Shown in pieces: positions 36,077 through 45,200 of a stretch of 64,000 nt of DNA. Where the stretch lies: the NCBI GenBank assembly GCA_019114465.1, contig DXFM01000008.1:1-64000 (forward strand), read 5' to 3'. Numbering within the stretch: position 1 is the first letter of the stretch; every line of letters starts with the position of its first letter. This DNA comes from Candidatus Lachnoclostridium avicola (lineage in GTDB: Bacteria; Bacillota; Clostridia; Lachnospirales; Lachnospiraceae). The notes below the pieces were generated by a model. It was given only the letters and a program-made list of their open reading frames with translations, had not been told where the DNA came from and made no database searches. Both the position numbers and the translations under genes were made by a program.

Positions 36077-37279
36077 TTGAAAAAAGACGGTTATAAAAAC
36101 TCGGTACTGCATCAGGTCTGCGATTTAAAAGAACTTGCGGAGATTCAGAGGGAAAAATGTTTCGATCTGGATAAACTTTCCGGAATTATGGAGGCAAAGG
36201 CCTGCGCAGGAGTCAAACGGGTGATTCTTACAGGGTGCGGAGATTCCTATTCCGCTGCCGGGGCAATGCTCCCGGGCTTTAAAAAACTGAGCGGTCTCAA
36301 GCTCTGCAATGCGCCTGACATTATGGATTTCTGCCACTATTATACCCGGGAGAAGATTTTAAGAGGTCAAAAGCCGGAGGAAGTGTTGGTGGTGGCCATC
36401 AGTTTCAGCGGTTCGGCGGAGCGTCTTGCCCAGGCTCTTGAGAAAGCTGCCGGTCTGGGTACAAAGACTATGATTATCACGAGAAATCCGGATTCCAGGG
36501 GAGGTCGGGCAGCGGAGATGGTATTCAATGTGGAGACTCCCGATGGCTGCAATTCTCCGGGGCTTCGCTCTTATTATGCCAGCATGGTGGGAATCGCAGC
36601 CCTTGGAGCCTACATTGGAGTCTGCAGCGGCCGCTTAAGCAAGGCAGATTTCCATAGAACAGGACAGGAGATCGCCGGCTATACCATTCAGTTCATGGAA
36701 GATCTGGAGCGGATCGATGAAGAAATGTTTGCGGAAGCTGTTCGGATGAAGGAACTCAGGAAATTCGAAGTTATAGGGGACGGGAATGAGGGAAGCTCCG
36801 CACAGTTTGTGGAGCAGAAGTTTATCGAGTGCAGCGGGGTATACTGCGATCACACCACCTCGGAGGAATTTGCCCATATCAGCTACTTTTTCCGGGGACC
36901 TGAGGAATTCGGCACAGTAGTGCTGGTCAATGGGGCAGACAAAAGCTTAGGACGTATGAAAGATACCATTAATGGATGTCTGGCCCAGCACCGTCCGACT
37001 CTGGTTGTAACGGATCTGGAAGCTTCAGAGTTTGAAGTAAGGCAGAGGGATACAGGAGATGTTGATAATTTCTACGGCATCGCCGAGATGGGGGTAAATT
37101 CCATGGAAAAGGCAGGACGGGCGTCTGTCTGCCGCATTGCGAAGGCGCCGCAGCAGTGGATGTCTCCCTTTGTGGACTTCATTCCCGGCTCCCTGTTGGC
37201 GGCCTATCATGCTGCTGTCAATGAACACAATTTCTTTAACGGGCGTTTTGATTTCAGAACGGAAACGTGGATCGGTTGA
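36077..37279 (+). CDS. Two-SIS-domain protein 3
   Basis: 400 residues from a TTG start at 36077, chosen because CAGGAGGGGG lies six bases upstream and the length then equals that of the paralogues; a longer frame would run into the previous gene. VILTGCGDSYSAAGAMLPGF, VVAISFSGSAERLAQALEKA and SPGLRSYYASM define SIS domain 1. The SENWCHV motif of proteins 1 and 2 reads SEEFAHISYF here, keeping the Glu and His. A different substrate is therefore plausible. Confidence 0.83.
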   Translation: MKKDGYKNSVLHQVCDLKELAEIQREKCFDLDKLSGIMEAKACAGVKRVILTGCGDSYSAAGAMLPGFKKLSGLKLCNAPDIMDFCHYYTREKILRGQKPEEVLVVAISFSGSAERLAQALEKAAGLGTKTMIITRNPDSRGGRAAEMVFNVETPDGCNSPGLRSYYASMVGIAALGAYIGVCSGRLSKADFHRTGQEIAGYTIQFMEDLERIDEEMFAEAVRMKELRKFEVIGDGNEGSSAQFVEQKFIECSGVYCDHTTSEEFAHISYFFRGPEEFGTVVLVNGADKSLGRMKDTINGCLAQHRPTLVVTDLEASEFEVRQRDTGDVDNFYGIAEMGVNSMEKAGRASVCRIAKAPQQWMSPFVDFIPGSLLAAYHAAVNEHNFFNGRFDFRTETWIG

Positions 37280-37287
37280 GGTGAGCA

Positions 37288-38457
37288 ATGTACAGAAGAT
37301 TGAATGATGAGAAATATTACAGAAAGTTCTATTTTCAGGACAGTTTCCACGCCCAGTGTATGGATGTAGAACCTTTAAGTCTTGTTCAGATAGGGCGTTC
37401 TGCGGAGGCAGTGAGGAATATTATAAACGCGCCTGCGTTTAAACAGGTAAAGCACATTATCGCCAGCGGCTGCGGCGATTCCAATTTGGTGGCTTTTGCG
37501 GCAAAAGGGGCCTTTGAGTACTACCTGCCTGAGGTGGAATATGAAGCGGTGGAAGCCATAGAGCTGAGCCGCCACTATGATTATGAGGGGAGGAGCGAGG
37601 ACACTATCGCTTTCTTCATCAGTTATTCCGGAAAGATTTACCGTACCATAGAGGCCATGGAGCAGTGCAAAAGGCACGGAATCACCACAGTGGCGGTGAC
37701 GGACAACCCGGAATCTGCCACAGCGAAGGCGGCAGATATCCTCTGCTATGCCAACATTCCCAAAGGGGACAACAATGCTGGTCTGCGCACCTATTTCGCT
37801 AATGTTTTGACCATGATGACTATGGCGGCGGCCATAGGGGAGCTTCAGTATGGAGGAGAGAAGGTTTCTGCTTTCGGGGATGCGGTGAGGGCGTACCACA
37901 GAGACTTTTTTGCAAAGCTGGCGGAGATCGATGACTGCTGTTTTGCGGCTGCCATCAGCTGGATGGACAAGAAATTTCTTGAGATTGCTGGGGATGGCCC
38001 CCAATTCTGGGCGGGAAAATTTATCCAGGCAAAGGTGGTGGAGCTCTCCGGCGATGCCTGCGCCGTCATTGACAGTGAGAATTTCAAACATGTGAACGTG
38101 ATGATGGAGCCTGGAGAAGAGATTGGAGAACTGGTGCTCATCAACACCAATGACAGCAATCTTTCCCAGATTGTTGATACGGTAAAGGTCATGACTGGCA
38201 GAGGAAAGAGAGAAGTGCTCCTCTTCTGCGACAAAAGGCCGGAGGAGATCGGCATTGATGGGGGAGTGAAATACTGCCCCATACCGGTACCGGACAGGGA
38301 ACACAACTTCCTTGCACCTCTTTATACCTACCTTCCGGGGGCAATTTTTGCTGGCTTCCGCCACACCACCATAGGGGAGCCCATGTTCCGGGGCGGCATG
38401 GATCCCAGCATCTTCATTCCCACTTACTATTCGCCGGTGGATGTGGTGGATCTGTGA
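37288..38457 (+). CDS. Two-SIS-domain protein 4
   Basis: 389 residues. IIASGCGDSNLVAFAAKGAF, AFFISYSGKIYRTIEAMEQC, NNAGLRTYFANVL and DSENFKHVNVM match the operon paralogues in order. The ISxSG loop carries Lys where the others have Ser/Thr-type residues (ISYSGK), suggesting a different phosphate contact. It is the last gene of the run, eight bases after protein 3, and is closed by a long hairpin. Confidence 0.83.
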   Translation: MYRRLNDEKYYRKFYFQDSFHAQCMDVEPLSLVQIGRSAEAVRNIINAPAFKQVKHIIASGCGDSNLVAFAAKGAFEYYLPEVEYEAVEAIELSRHYDYEGRSEDTIAFFISYSGKIYRTIEAMEQCKRHGITTVAVTDNPESATAKAADILCYANIPKGDNNAGLRTYFANVLTMMTMAAAIGELQYGGEKVSAFGDAVRAYHRDFFAKLAEIDDCCFAAAISWMDKKFLEIAGDGPQFWAGKFIQAKVVELSGDACAVIDSENFKHVNVMMEPGEEIGELVLINTNDSNLSQIVDTVKVMTGRGKREVLLFCDKRPEEIGIDGGVKYCPIPVPDREHNFLAPLYTYLPGAIFAGFRHTTIGEPMFRGGMDPSIFIPTYYSPVDVVDL

Positions 38458-38498
38458 GGGGGCTGAACATAAAACATAATCTTCTTCCTTTTTAACAG

Positions 38499-38547
38499 AA
38501 AACGTGCTGCGGGGTCGTGGTTTTACGATTCCGCAGCACGTTTAGTT
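38499..38547. terminator. Terminator shared by the SIS operon and hicB
   Basis: A perfect 13-bp stem (AAACGTGCTGCGG at 38500-38512, complement at 38531-38543) with an 18-base loop that can itself pair. Flanking T/A runs are short but present on both sides, and the genes are convergent. Confidence 0.8.
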
Positions 38548-38558
38548 TCCTCCCTAAA

Positions 38559-38984
38559 TCACTCCCGGATCCGCTCCTTCAGCGCTTCCTGGAGAACTTT
38601 GGAAAAGTTAAGCCCCCGCTTCAGGGCCTCCTGGTTCAGCCAGGCGGGGATGGTCAGAGTTTTCTTGATGGATTTTTCAAAATGATCCCTGGCATATGCG
38701 TCCACATCCACGGAAACCATGGTGATAAAATAGTCCGGGACAGGCAGGTCCCCGTAGATGTTCTTTAAATATTCTTCCGGGCGGAGAGCCTCTGGTTTGG
38801 AGGGAGGGAAAACAGGTTCCTGGAGCTGACGACAGAGATAGAGGTGGCCAGCCAGGCAGTCAACCGCCATTTCCATGGCTTCCTCCAGGGTCTCACCGCA
38901 GGTGGAAAGATAGTTAAGATCAGGAAAAATAACAGAATAACCAGAATCTTCCTTACAGAAATAAGCAGGGTAAATAGACAGCAT
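38559..38984 (-). CDS. hicB: HicB-family antitoxin
   Basis: 141 residues. The N-terminal partly degraded RNase-H-like HicB fold shows YPAYFCKEDSGYSVIFPDLNYLSTCGETLEEAMEMA, and the C-terminal KKTLTIPAWLNQEALKRGLNFSKVLQEAL is a ribbon-helix-helix DNA-binding domain. HicB neutralises the HicA mRNA interferase and represses the operon. It lies 26 bases downstream of hicA on the same strand with GGAGG before the ATG. Confidence 0.9.
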   Translation of the reverse strand: MLSIYPAYFCKEDSGYSVIFPDLNYLSTCGETLEEAMEMAVDCLAGHLYLCRQLQEPVFPPSKPEALRPEEYLKNIYGDLPVPDYFITMVSVDVDAYARDHFEKSIKKTLTIPAWLNQEALKRGLNFSKVLQEALKERIRE

Positions 38985-39010
38985 GAGAGGTTCCTCCTTT
39001 CAGGGCAGTG

Positions 39011-39199
39011 TTATTTCAGACCGGCTTGTTTTAAAATGGAATTTTCAGTTCCCTTTGGCAGTTCTCTTGAATGAAAAGGAATGGTAACTTTTCCAGGTTT
39101 TTCTGGATGTATATAATGCCTGTGAGATCCGGTTTGGGCTTTTAATATCCACCCGTCAGATAAAATGATTTGTTCCATTTCCATAGGCTTTTTTGGCAT
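39011..39199 (-). CDS. hicA: HicA-family mRNA interferase toxin
   Basis: About 62 residues from ATG at 39199; a TTG at 39205 is closer to the AAGGAGG and cannot be excluded. LSDGWILKAQTGSHRHYIHPEKPG with the catalytic His in the GSHxHY motif, then VTIPFHSRELPKGTENSILKQAGL, is the canonical HicA fold. It cleaves mRNA when not bound by HicB. Gene order toxin-antitoxin is normal for hicAB. Confidence 0.92.
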   Translation of the reverse strand: MPKKPMEMEQIILSDGWILKAQTGSHRHYIHPEKPGKVTIPFHSRELPKGTENSILKQAGLK

Positions 39200-39218
39200 A
39201 GGCAATTATTCCTCCTTT

Positions 39219-39256
39219 ATAGTACAACTTTAACACGTGTAATGTCAATACGTATT
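39219..39256 (-). promoter_or_regulatory. hicAB promoter with two palindromes
   Basis: On the minus strand TTGACA (39243-39248), an 18-base spacer and TACTAT (39219-39224). The perfect palindromes AATACGTATT (39247-39256) and ACACGTGT (39233-39240) overlap the -35 and the spacer, where HicB-type repressors would bind. Confidence 0.65.
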
Positions 39257-39374
39257 TTAATAATACATACTAATTATATGAGCAGAAATTTTCCCACCCT
39301 TATCTCTGAAAAAATCAATGGAAAGAACTTATGAAAATTTGAAGTGAAAAACAGAAATCCAGATCTGCATCAAC

Positions 39375-39433
39375 AGGCCGCCGTCCGGCGGCCTGCCGCA
39401 TCTCAGAAAATTAAAAAAACTTTACACCGCGCC
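39375..39433. other. GC-rich palindromes downstream of mgsA
   Basis: AGGCCGCC and GGCGGCCT (39375-39394) form an 8-bp stem. GCGCCGGCGC-type symmetry appears near 39430, followed on the minus strand by a T run. One of them probably ends mgsA transcription, but neither is a textbook terminator. Confidence 0.4.
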
Positions 39434-39461
39434 GGCGCTTTCCAAATACCGCGTCCGCGTC

Positions 39462-39926
39462 TCACAGGGTTCGCGCCCGCTCGGCGATGTTCTGATGGAA
39501 GTTGATGATGTTGTGCTCGTACTCCTCATCCATGTATTTGGAAGTGATCATGAAGTCTGCCGTGGCCTTGTTGTTGGCGATGGGGATGTCGTAGACCTGA
39601 GCGATGCGCAGCAGGGCTTTCACATCCGGGTCGTGGGGCTGGGCCGTCAGGGGATCGGAGAAGAAGATCACAAAGTCGACCCGTCCCTCCACGATCTTGG
39701 CGCCGATCTGCTGGTCGCCGCCTAAGGGGCCGCTGTTGTAGCCCTTCACCGGCAGGCCGGTGGCCTCTGTGATCATGCGGGCCGTGGTTCCGGTTCCGCA
39801 GAGAAAATGATGCTTTAAAATCTCCTTGTGCTCCTCGCACCAGTCGATGATCTCGTGCTTTTTGCTGTCATGGGCAATGAGCGCGATATTTTTTTGTTTT
39901 CCGATGGTCATTGTCAGATAATCCAT
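39462..39926 (-). CDS. mgsA: Methylglyoxal synthase
   Basis: 154 residues, normal length. IALIAHDSKKHEIIDW, CGTGTTARMI, YNSGPLGGDQQIGAKI and FFSDPLTAQPHDPDVKALLR include the catalytic Asp and phosphate-binding residues of MgsA. It converts dihydroxyacetone phosphate to methylglyoxal, a bypass used under sugar-phosphate stress. AAGGAGG lies eight bases before the ATG. Being next to a sugar-phosphate catabolic operon may be chance. Confidence 0.95.
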   Translation of the reverse strand: MDYLTMTIGKQKNIALIAHDSKKHEIIDWCEEHKEILKHHFLCGTGTTARMITEATGLPVKGYNSGPLGGDQQIGAKIVEGRVDFVIFFSDPLTAQPHDPDVKALLRIAQVYDIPIANNKATADFMITSKYMDEEYEHNIINFHQNIAERARTL

Positions 39927-40094
39927 ATATGCAGCCTCCTTTTGAGTGTATATTTTGCAGTTATTTTGCTCAATTTTGATTTTGACACAGAAGAGCGGGC
40001 GCTGTCAAGCAAAGTACGGTAAAAATCTGGAAATACTAAGAACAATGTAAGAAAATCCGGCGGGAAAACGGTGTAAAAACGGAAGGGATTGTGC

Positions 40095-40100
40095 TATAAT
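40095..40100 (+). promoter_or_regulatory. Extended -10 element before the Wzt-like gene
   Basis: TATAAT at 40095-40100 is preceded by TGC, giving an extended -10 (TGnTATAAT). No good -35 is seen. The Wzt-like gene starts 30 bases downstream. Confidence 0.5.
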
Positions 40101-40129
40101 ATGACAAACTATGCTTTTTGGAGGAAAAC

Positions 40130-41470
40130 ATGCCTGGAGAATATGCCATTGACGTCCGGGACGTGACGAAAATATATAAGCTTTATGACAAGCCCATTGA
40201 CCGGCTGAAGGAGTCCTTAAACCCCTTTCATAAAAATTATCACAGGGACTTTTATGCCCTCAGCCACATCTCTTTTCAGGTGAAAAAGGGAGAGACTGTG
40301 GGAATTATCGGAACCAACGGTTCCGGCAAATCCACCATTTTAAAGATTATCACCGGGGTGCTCACCCCCACCACGGGAACGGCGAAGGTGGACGGGGTGA
40401 TCTCTGCTCTGCTGGAGCTGGGAGCCGGCTTCAACATGGACTATACGGGAATTGAAAATATCTACATGAACGGCACCATGATGGGCTTTTCCAGAAAAGA
40501 GATGGACGGGAAGCTCCAGGATATTCTGGACTTTGCCGACATCGGCGATTTTGTGTATCAGCCGGTGAAAACTTATTCCAGCGGTATGTTTGTCCGACTG
40601 GCTTTCGCCCTGGCGATCAATGTGGATCCGGAGATCCTGATTGTGGACGAGGCTCTGTCTGTGGGAGATGTGTTTTTCCAGGCCAAATGCTACCGCCGAA
40701 TGGAAGAAATCCGAAAAAACGGCACCACCATCCTCATGGTGACCCATGACATGGGCAGCATCATCAAATACTGCGACAGAGTAGTCCTTCTGAACAAGGG
40801 CGAATTTGTGGCGGAAGGCGCTCCCGGCCGTATGGTGGACATGTATAAGAAGATCCTGGCCGGCCAGATGGACTCCCTGAAGGAGGAGCTGGAGGAGATG
40901 AACGATTTCTCCGGCGACAGCGTTTCCGGCGGTCTGGAGGAGAAGGCATTTAAAAAGGAAGAGATCCACGGCGGCGGTCTGATGAAGGACAAGATCGCGG
41001 TGAACGCCAACCGGACGGAGTATGGAGACGGCCGGGCGGAGATTTTTGATTTCGGCCTGGAGGATCAGCGGGGGAATCTGTCCAACCTGATCTTAAAGGG
41101 AGAGATGTTTACCATCCGGGAGAAGATCCGGTTTTACGCTGACATCAAGGCGCCGATCTTCACCTACACCATAAAGGATAAAAAGGGCACCAGCCTCACG
41201 GGTACCAACACCATGTATGAGGGAGCCGACATCAAACCGGTGAAAAACGGAGATATGTACGAGGTGTCCTTTACCCAGAAGATGACCCTTCAGGGCGGGG
41301 AATATCTGCTTTCCATGAGCTGCACCGGCTTTGAGGGGGAGGAACATGTGGTGTACCACCGTCTCTACGACGTGGCCAGCATCACGGTGATTTCCAATAA
41401 AAATACGGTGGGCGTCTACGATATGGAGTCCACGGTGGAAGCGAAACTGACGAAAGGCGGGGAAGGGTAA
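40130..41470 (+). CDS. Polysaccharide ABC exporter ATPase with C-terminal carbohydrate-binding extension (Wzt-like)
   Basis: 446 residues from ATG at 40130, five bases after GGAGG. Residues 1-~250 are the ATPase: Walker A GTNGSGKST, signature YSSGMFVRLA, Walker B ILIVDEALSVGD. After a linker, residues ~285-446 look like the Wzt C-terminal beta-sandwich (GRAEIFDFGLEDQRG, LQGGEYLLSMSC). In E. coli O8/O9a this extension recognises the methyl-phosphate cap of a finished chain. The partner permease is at 18.6 kb. The next two genes encode a methyltransferase and a kinase-like protein, which fits cap-dependent export. Confidence 0.9.
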   Translation: MPGEYAIDVRDVTKIYKLYDKPIDRLKESLNPFHKNYHRDFYALSHISFQVKKGETVGIIGTNGSGKSTILKIITGVLTPTTGTAKVDGVISALLELGAGFNMDYTGIENIYMNGTMMGFSRKEMDGKLQDILDFADIGDFVYQPVKTYSSGMFVRLAFALAINVDPEILIVDEALSVGDVFFQAKCYRRMEEIRKNGTTILMVTHDMGSIIKYCDRVVLLNKGEFVAEGAPGRMVDMYKKILAGQMDSLKEELEEMNDFSGDSVSGGLEEKAFKKEEIHGGGLMKDKIAVNANRTEYGDGRAEIFDFGLEDQRGNLSNLILKGEMFTIREKIRFYADIKAPIFTYTIKDKKGTSLTGTNTMYEGADIKPVKNGDMYEVSFTQKMTLQGGEYLLSMSCTGFEGEEHVVYHRLYDVASITVISNKNTVGVYDMESTVEAKLTKGGEG

Positions 41471-42241
41471 ATGGGACAGACGGCAGAAAAGCTGCTGGAG
41501 CTTTTGGAACAGTACGGCGGCGATGAGAAACAGATTTTGCGGGAGAACCGGGAGCTGGAGTATTTCTATGCCCTTTCAGATATGAGGGAGAACCTGCTGG
41601 AGTGGTATCCTTTCGGGGGAGAAGATACTCTTCTCCAGATCGGTTCCGGTTTCGGGGCCATGACCGGGCTTTTCGCGGCCCGGGTGAAGGCGGTGACGGT
41701 GCTGGACGGGGACGAGACGGACCTGGCGGTGAACCGGAAGCGCCGCGGTGGCCGGGACAATATAAATTATGTAAACTGCACGGTGAAGGAGTACGCGGCG
41801 AAGGCGGAGGGCAGTGAGCCCTTGTACGACTGCGTGACCCTGGTGGACGGCCTGGGCGAGGATCCGGAGGAGACCATTGCCCTCGCCAAAATGTTTGTGA
41901 AGCCCGGCGGCGTGCTCCTTCTGGCGGCGGATAACCCCCTGGGGCTGAAGCACTGGGCCGGGGCGCCGAAGGAGCCGGGAGCCATGGGAAAGGAGCGGCT
42001 GGCAGCCCTTCTTCCCGGAGCGGAGTGCTATTACCCCCTGCCGGATTACCGGGCGGCGTCGGAGATCTACTCCGACAGAAGGCTGCCGGCGAAGGGAGAT
42101 CTGACGGGAATGGTAATTTCCTACGACTACCCTGAGTTCCTGCGCACGGACGTGGGGGCGTCCTGGGACACCATCTGCCAGGAAGGCAGCTTCCGGGAAT
42201 TTGCCAATTCATACCTGATGGTTTGGAGGAGACATGGCTGA
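41471..42241 (+). CDS. Class I SAM-dependent methyltransferase
   Basis: 256 residues. Motif I is TLLQIGSGFGAMTGLFA, followed by the acidic VTVLDGDETDLAV, and the post-motif LFVKPGG-like segment reads MFVKPGGVLLLAADNPLGLKHWAG. The C-terminus (CYYPLPDYRAASEIYSDRRLP) belongs to a family seen in surface-glycan clusters. It begins right after the Wzt-like stop and overlaps the kinase-GT gene by eight bases. Inference: it methylates a glycan-end phosphate or a sugar hydroxyl. Small-molecule methylation is the alternative. Confidence 0.85.
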   Translation: MGQTAEKLLELLEQYGGDEKQILRENRELEYFYALSDMRENLLEWYPFGGEDTLLQIGSGFGAMTGLFAARVKAVTVLDGDETDLAVNRKRRGGRDNINYVNCTVKEYAAKAEGSEPLYDCVTLVDGLGEDPEETIALAKMFVKPGGVLLLAADNPLGLKHWAGAPKEPGAMGKERLAALLPGAECYYPLPDYRAASEIYSDRRLPAKGDLTGMVISYDYPEFLRTDVGASWDTICQEGSFREFANSYLMVWRRHG

Positions 42242-45200
42242 CGTAATTTATATCAAGTACAATCGGACGAGAAAAGAAGAATTTCAGATAAAAACAGAGA
42301 TCCTGGAGGAAAACGGAACCAAATGGGTGGAAAAATCCGCCCTCACGGAGGCGGGGAAGGCCCACATCCGCTCCTTCCGGGACAAATATGAGGCCTTAAA
42401 AAAGCAGCACGTGAATATCCAGGCGGCGGAGCCGCAGATTTCTGAGGACGGAAGAACGGCCCGGTTTGCCTACCTCACGGGAAAAACTCTGGCGGAGGTG
42501 CTGGGGGAGAACATCGGCAGCGGCCAGGCCCCGGTGGAGGCCATCCGGGAGGTGCTGGGAAAGATCTGTCAGGTGTATCCGGAGTATCTCTCCCCCTTTG
42601 TCATCACCGACCGCCTGACGGAGGTGTTCGGCCCGGTGCCGAAGTTTCAGGATCAGGCCATGGCCGTGTCCAATATCGACGCCCTGCTGGAGAATATTCT
42701 GGTGACGGAGAAGGGCTGGTATTTTCTGGACTATGAGTGGGTGTACGATTTCCCCGTACCACTGGGCTTTGTGAAATACCGGATCCTGTTTTACTTCTAC
42801 CGGAAATACGCCAGTCTGATGGAGTATGCCGGCCCGGAGGAATTTTTAAAGGAATTCGGCATGGATGAGGAGCTCCTGGAGGCCTACGGAGATATGGAGA
42901 CGGCCTTTCAGAGCTATGTCCACGGGGATAATCAGGATCTCTACCTGTTAAACTACCGGAAGGACTACCGGCCGGTGGAGCAGCTGGAGGAGGAGCACGT
43001 GGAGCTTCTGGAAGCGAGAAAACGGCTCTGCCATTTAAATGACGTGGAGTTTGAGCTGGGGAACGCCACCACGGAGCTGAAAAAGCTGAAGGAGGTTCAC
43101 CGTCTGACGGAAAACCATGTGGGCAACCTGGATGTGATCATCGCGGACCTGCGCCGGGAAAACGGGGTGATGGCTCAGACCATCGCCGTGCTCAACAGCC
43201 ATATTTCCATTCCCTACCGGATCCGCCGGAAGCTGGGAACCATTTTCAATAAGAAATTCCCCAAGGGGACCAGAAAGAGAAAAATTTTAAGTTACTGCAA
43301 GAATACGGTGTTCCACCCGGTGAAATACATGAAGCTGTACACCTCCGAGGACGGGCGCAACCGGATCCACGGAGATTTTGAGATCGGCGAGGAGTACTTT
43401 GTCCATGGCATGGTTCACCTGCCGAAGGAGGAGCATCCTCTGGTGTCCATCGTGATTCCGGTGTACAACCAGATTCACTATACCTACGCCTGCCTGCAGT
43501 CCATTGCGGAGCACACGAAGGACGTGCCCTACGAGGTGATTATCGCCGACGACGTGTCCACCGACGCCACCAGGGAGCTGTCCCGGTATGTGGAGAACGC
43601 GGTGATCCGCAGAAATAAAGAAAATCAGGGATTTTTGGGAAACTGCAACCAGGCGGCAGAGGCAGCCAGGGGAAAATATATTCTGTTTTTGAACAACGAC
43701 ACCCAGGTGACGGAGAACTGGCTCTCTTCCCTGGTAAACCTGATTGAGTCAGACAAGACCATCGGCATGGTGGGTTCCAAGCTGGTATACCCGGATGGAC
43801 GGCTTCAGGAGGCCGGCGGAATCATCTGGAGCGACGGCTCCGGCTGGAACTACGGCCGGATGGACGACCCGGACAAGCCGGAGTACAACTATGTGAAGGA
43901 CGTGGACTACATTTCCGGCGCCTCCATCATGCTGCCGGTGTGGCTGTGGAAACAGATCGGCGGCTTTGACAAGCGGTACGCCCCGGCCTACTGCGAGGAC
44001 GCGGACCTGGCCTTTGAGGTGAGAAAAGCGGGCTACCGGGTGGTGTATCAGCCCCTCTCCAAGGTCATCCACTTTGAGGGAGTTTCCAACGGCACCGACG
44101 TCAACGGCACCGGCCTGAAGCGCTACCAGGTGGAAAACAGCAGAAAGCTCAGAGAAAAGTGGGCGGAAGAGTTTAAAAACCAGTACGAGAACACTGGAAA
44201 TCCCGACCCCTTCCGGGCCAGGGAGCGCAGCCGCGGCAAGGAGATCATCCTGGTGGTGGACCACTACGTTCCCACCTTCGACAAGGACGCCGGATCCAAA
44301 TGTACCTACCAGTACATGAAGATGTTTGTGGAAAAGGGCTTTGTGGTGAAATTCCTGGGGGACAACTATGCCCATGAGGAGCCCTACACTACGGCCCTGG
44401 AACAGATGGGCATTGAGGTTCTCTACGGGGAAACCTACCGCACCGGCATCTGGGACTGGCTGGAAAAGCATGGAAAGGACATCGCCTTCGCCTACTTGAA
44501 CCGCCCCCACATTGCGGTGAAGTATATTGACTTTATTAAAGAACACACAGATATCAAAGTGCTGTATTTCGGCCACGACCTCCATTTCCTCCGGGAGACG
44601 AGGGAGTACGAGATCACCGGGGACGAGGAGATTAAAAAATCTGCGGACTACTGGCGTTCCGTGGAGCTGTCTCTGATGAAAAAGGTGGATATGGCTTATT
44701 ATCCCTCCTACGTGGAGCGGGATCTGATCCACGACATCAACCCGAAGATTCACGTCAAGGATATTCCTCTTTACGTCTATGAGAGCTTCAAGGAGAATCT
44801 GGACGAGAAATTTGAGGAGAAGGAAGGCCTGCTGTTTGTGGGAGGCTTCGGTCATCCGCCCAACGGAGACGCGGTGATCTGGTTTGTCCAGGAGATCTTC
44901 CCGAAGATCCGGGAGAGCCTGAAAGTGAATTTCTACATTGTGGGCTCGAAGGTGACGGATGAGATCAAGGCTCTGGAGCAGCCTGGAAACGGCGTGGTGG
45001 TCAAGGGATTTGTCAGCGACGAGGAGCTGGAGGAGCTTTACCGGAAATGCCGGATCGTGGTGGTTCCCCTCCGCTACGGGGCGGGAATTAAGGGTAAAGT
45101 GCTGGAAGCCATGTACAACGGCGCGGTGGTGGTCACCACTTCCATCGGAGCCGAGGGCATCAAAGATTCGGAGAAAGCCCTTACGGTCCGGGACGACGCG

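Noticed and set aside
19992..40000. Integrated mobile element or prophage
   Set aside because: No integrase, transposase, phage or conjugation gene, no tRNA and no flanking direct repeat was found. The AT-richer content supports only a possible acquired region.
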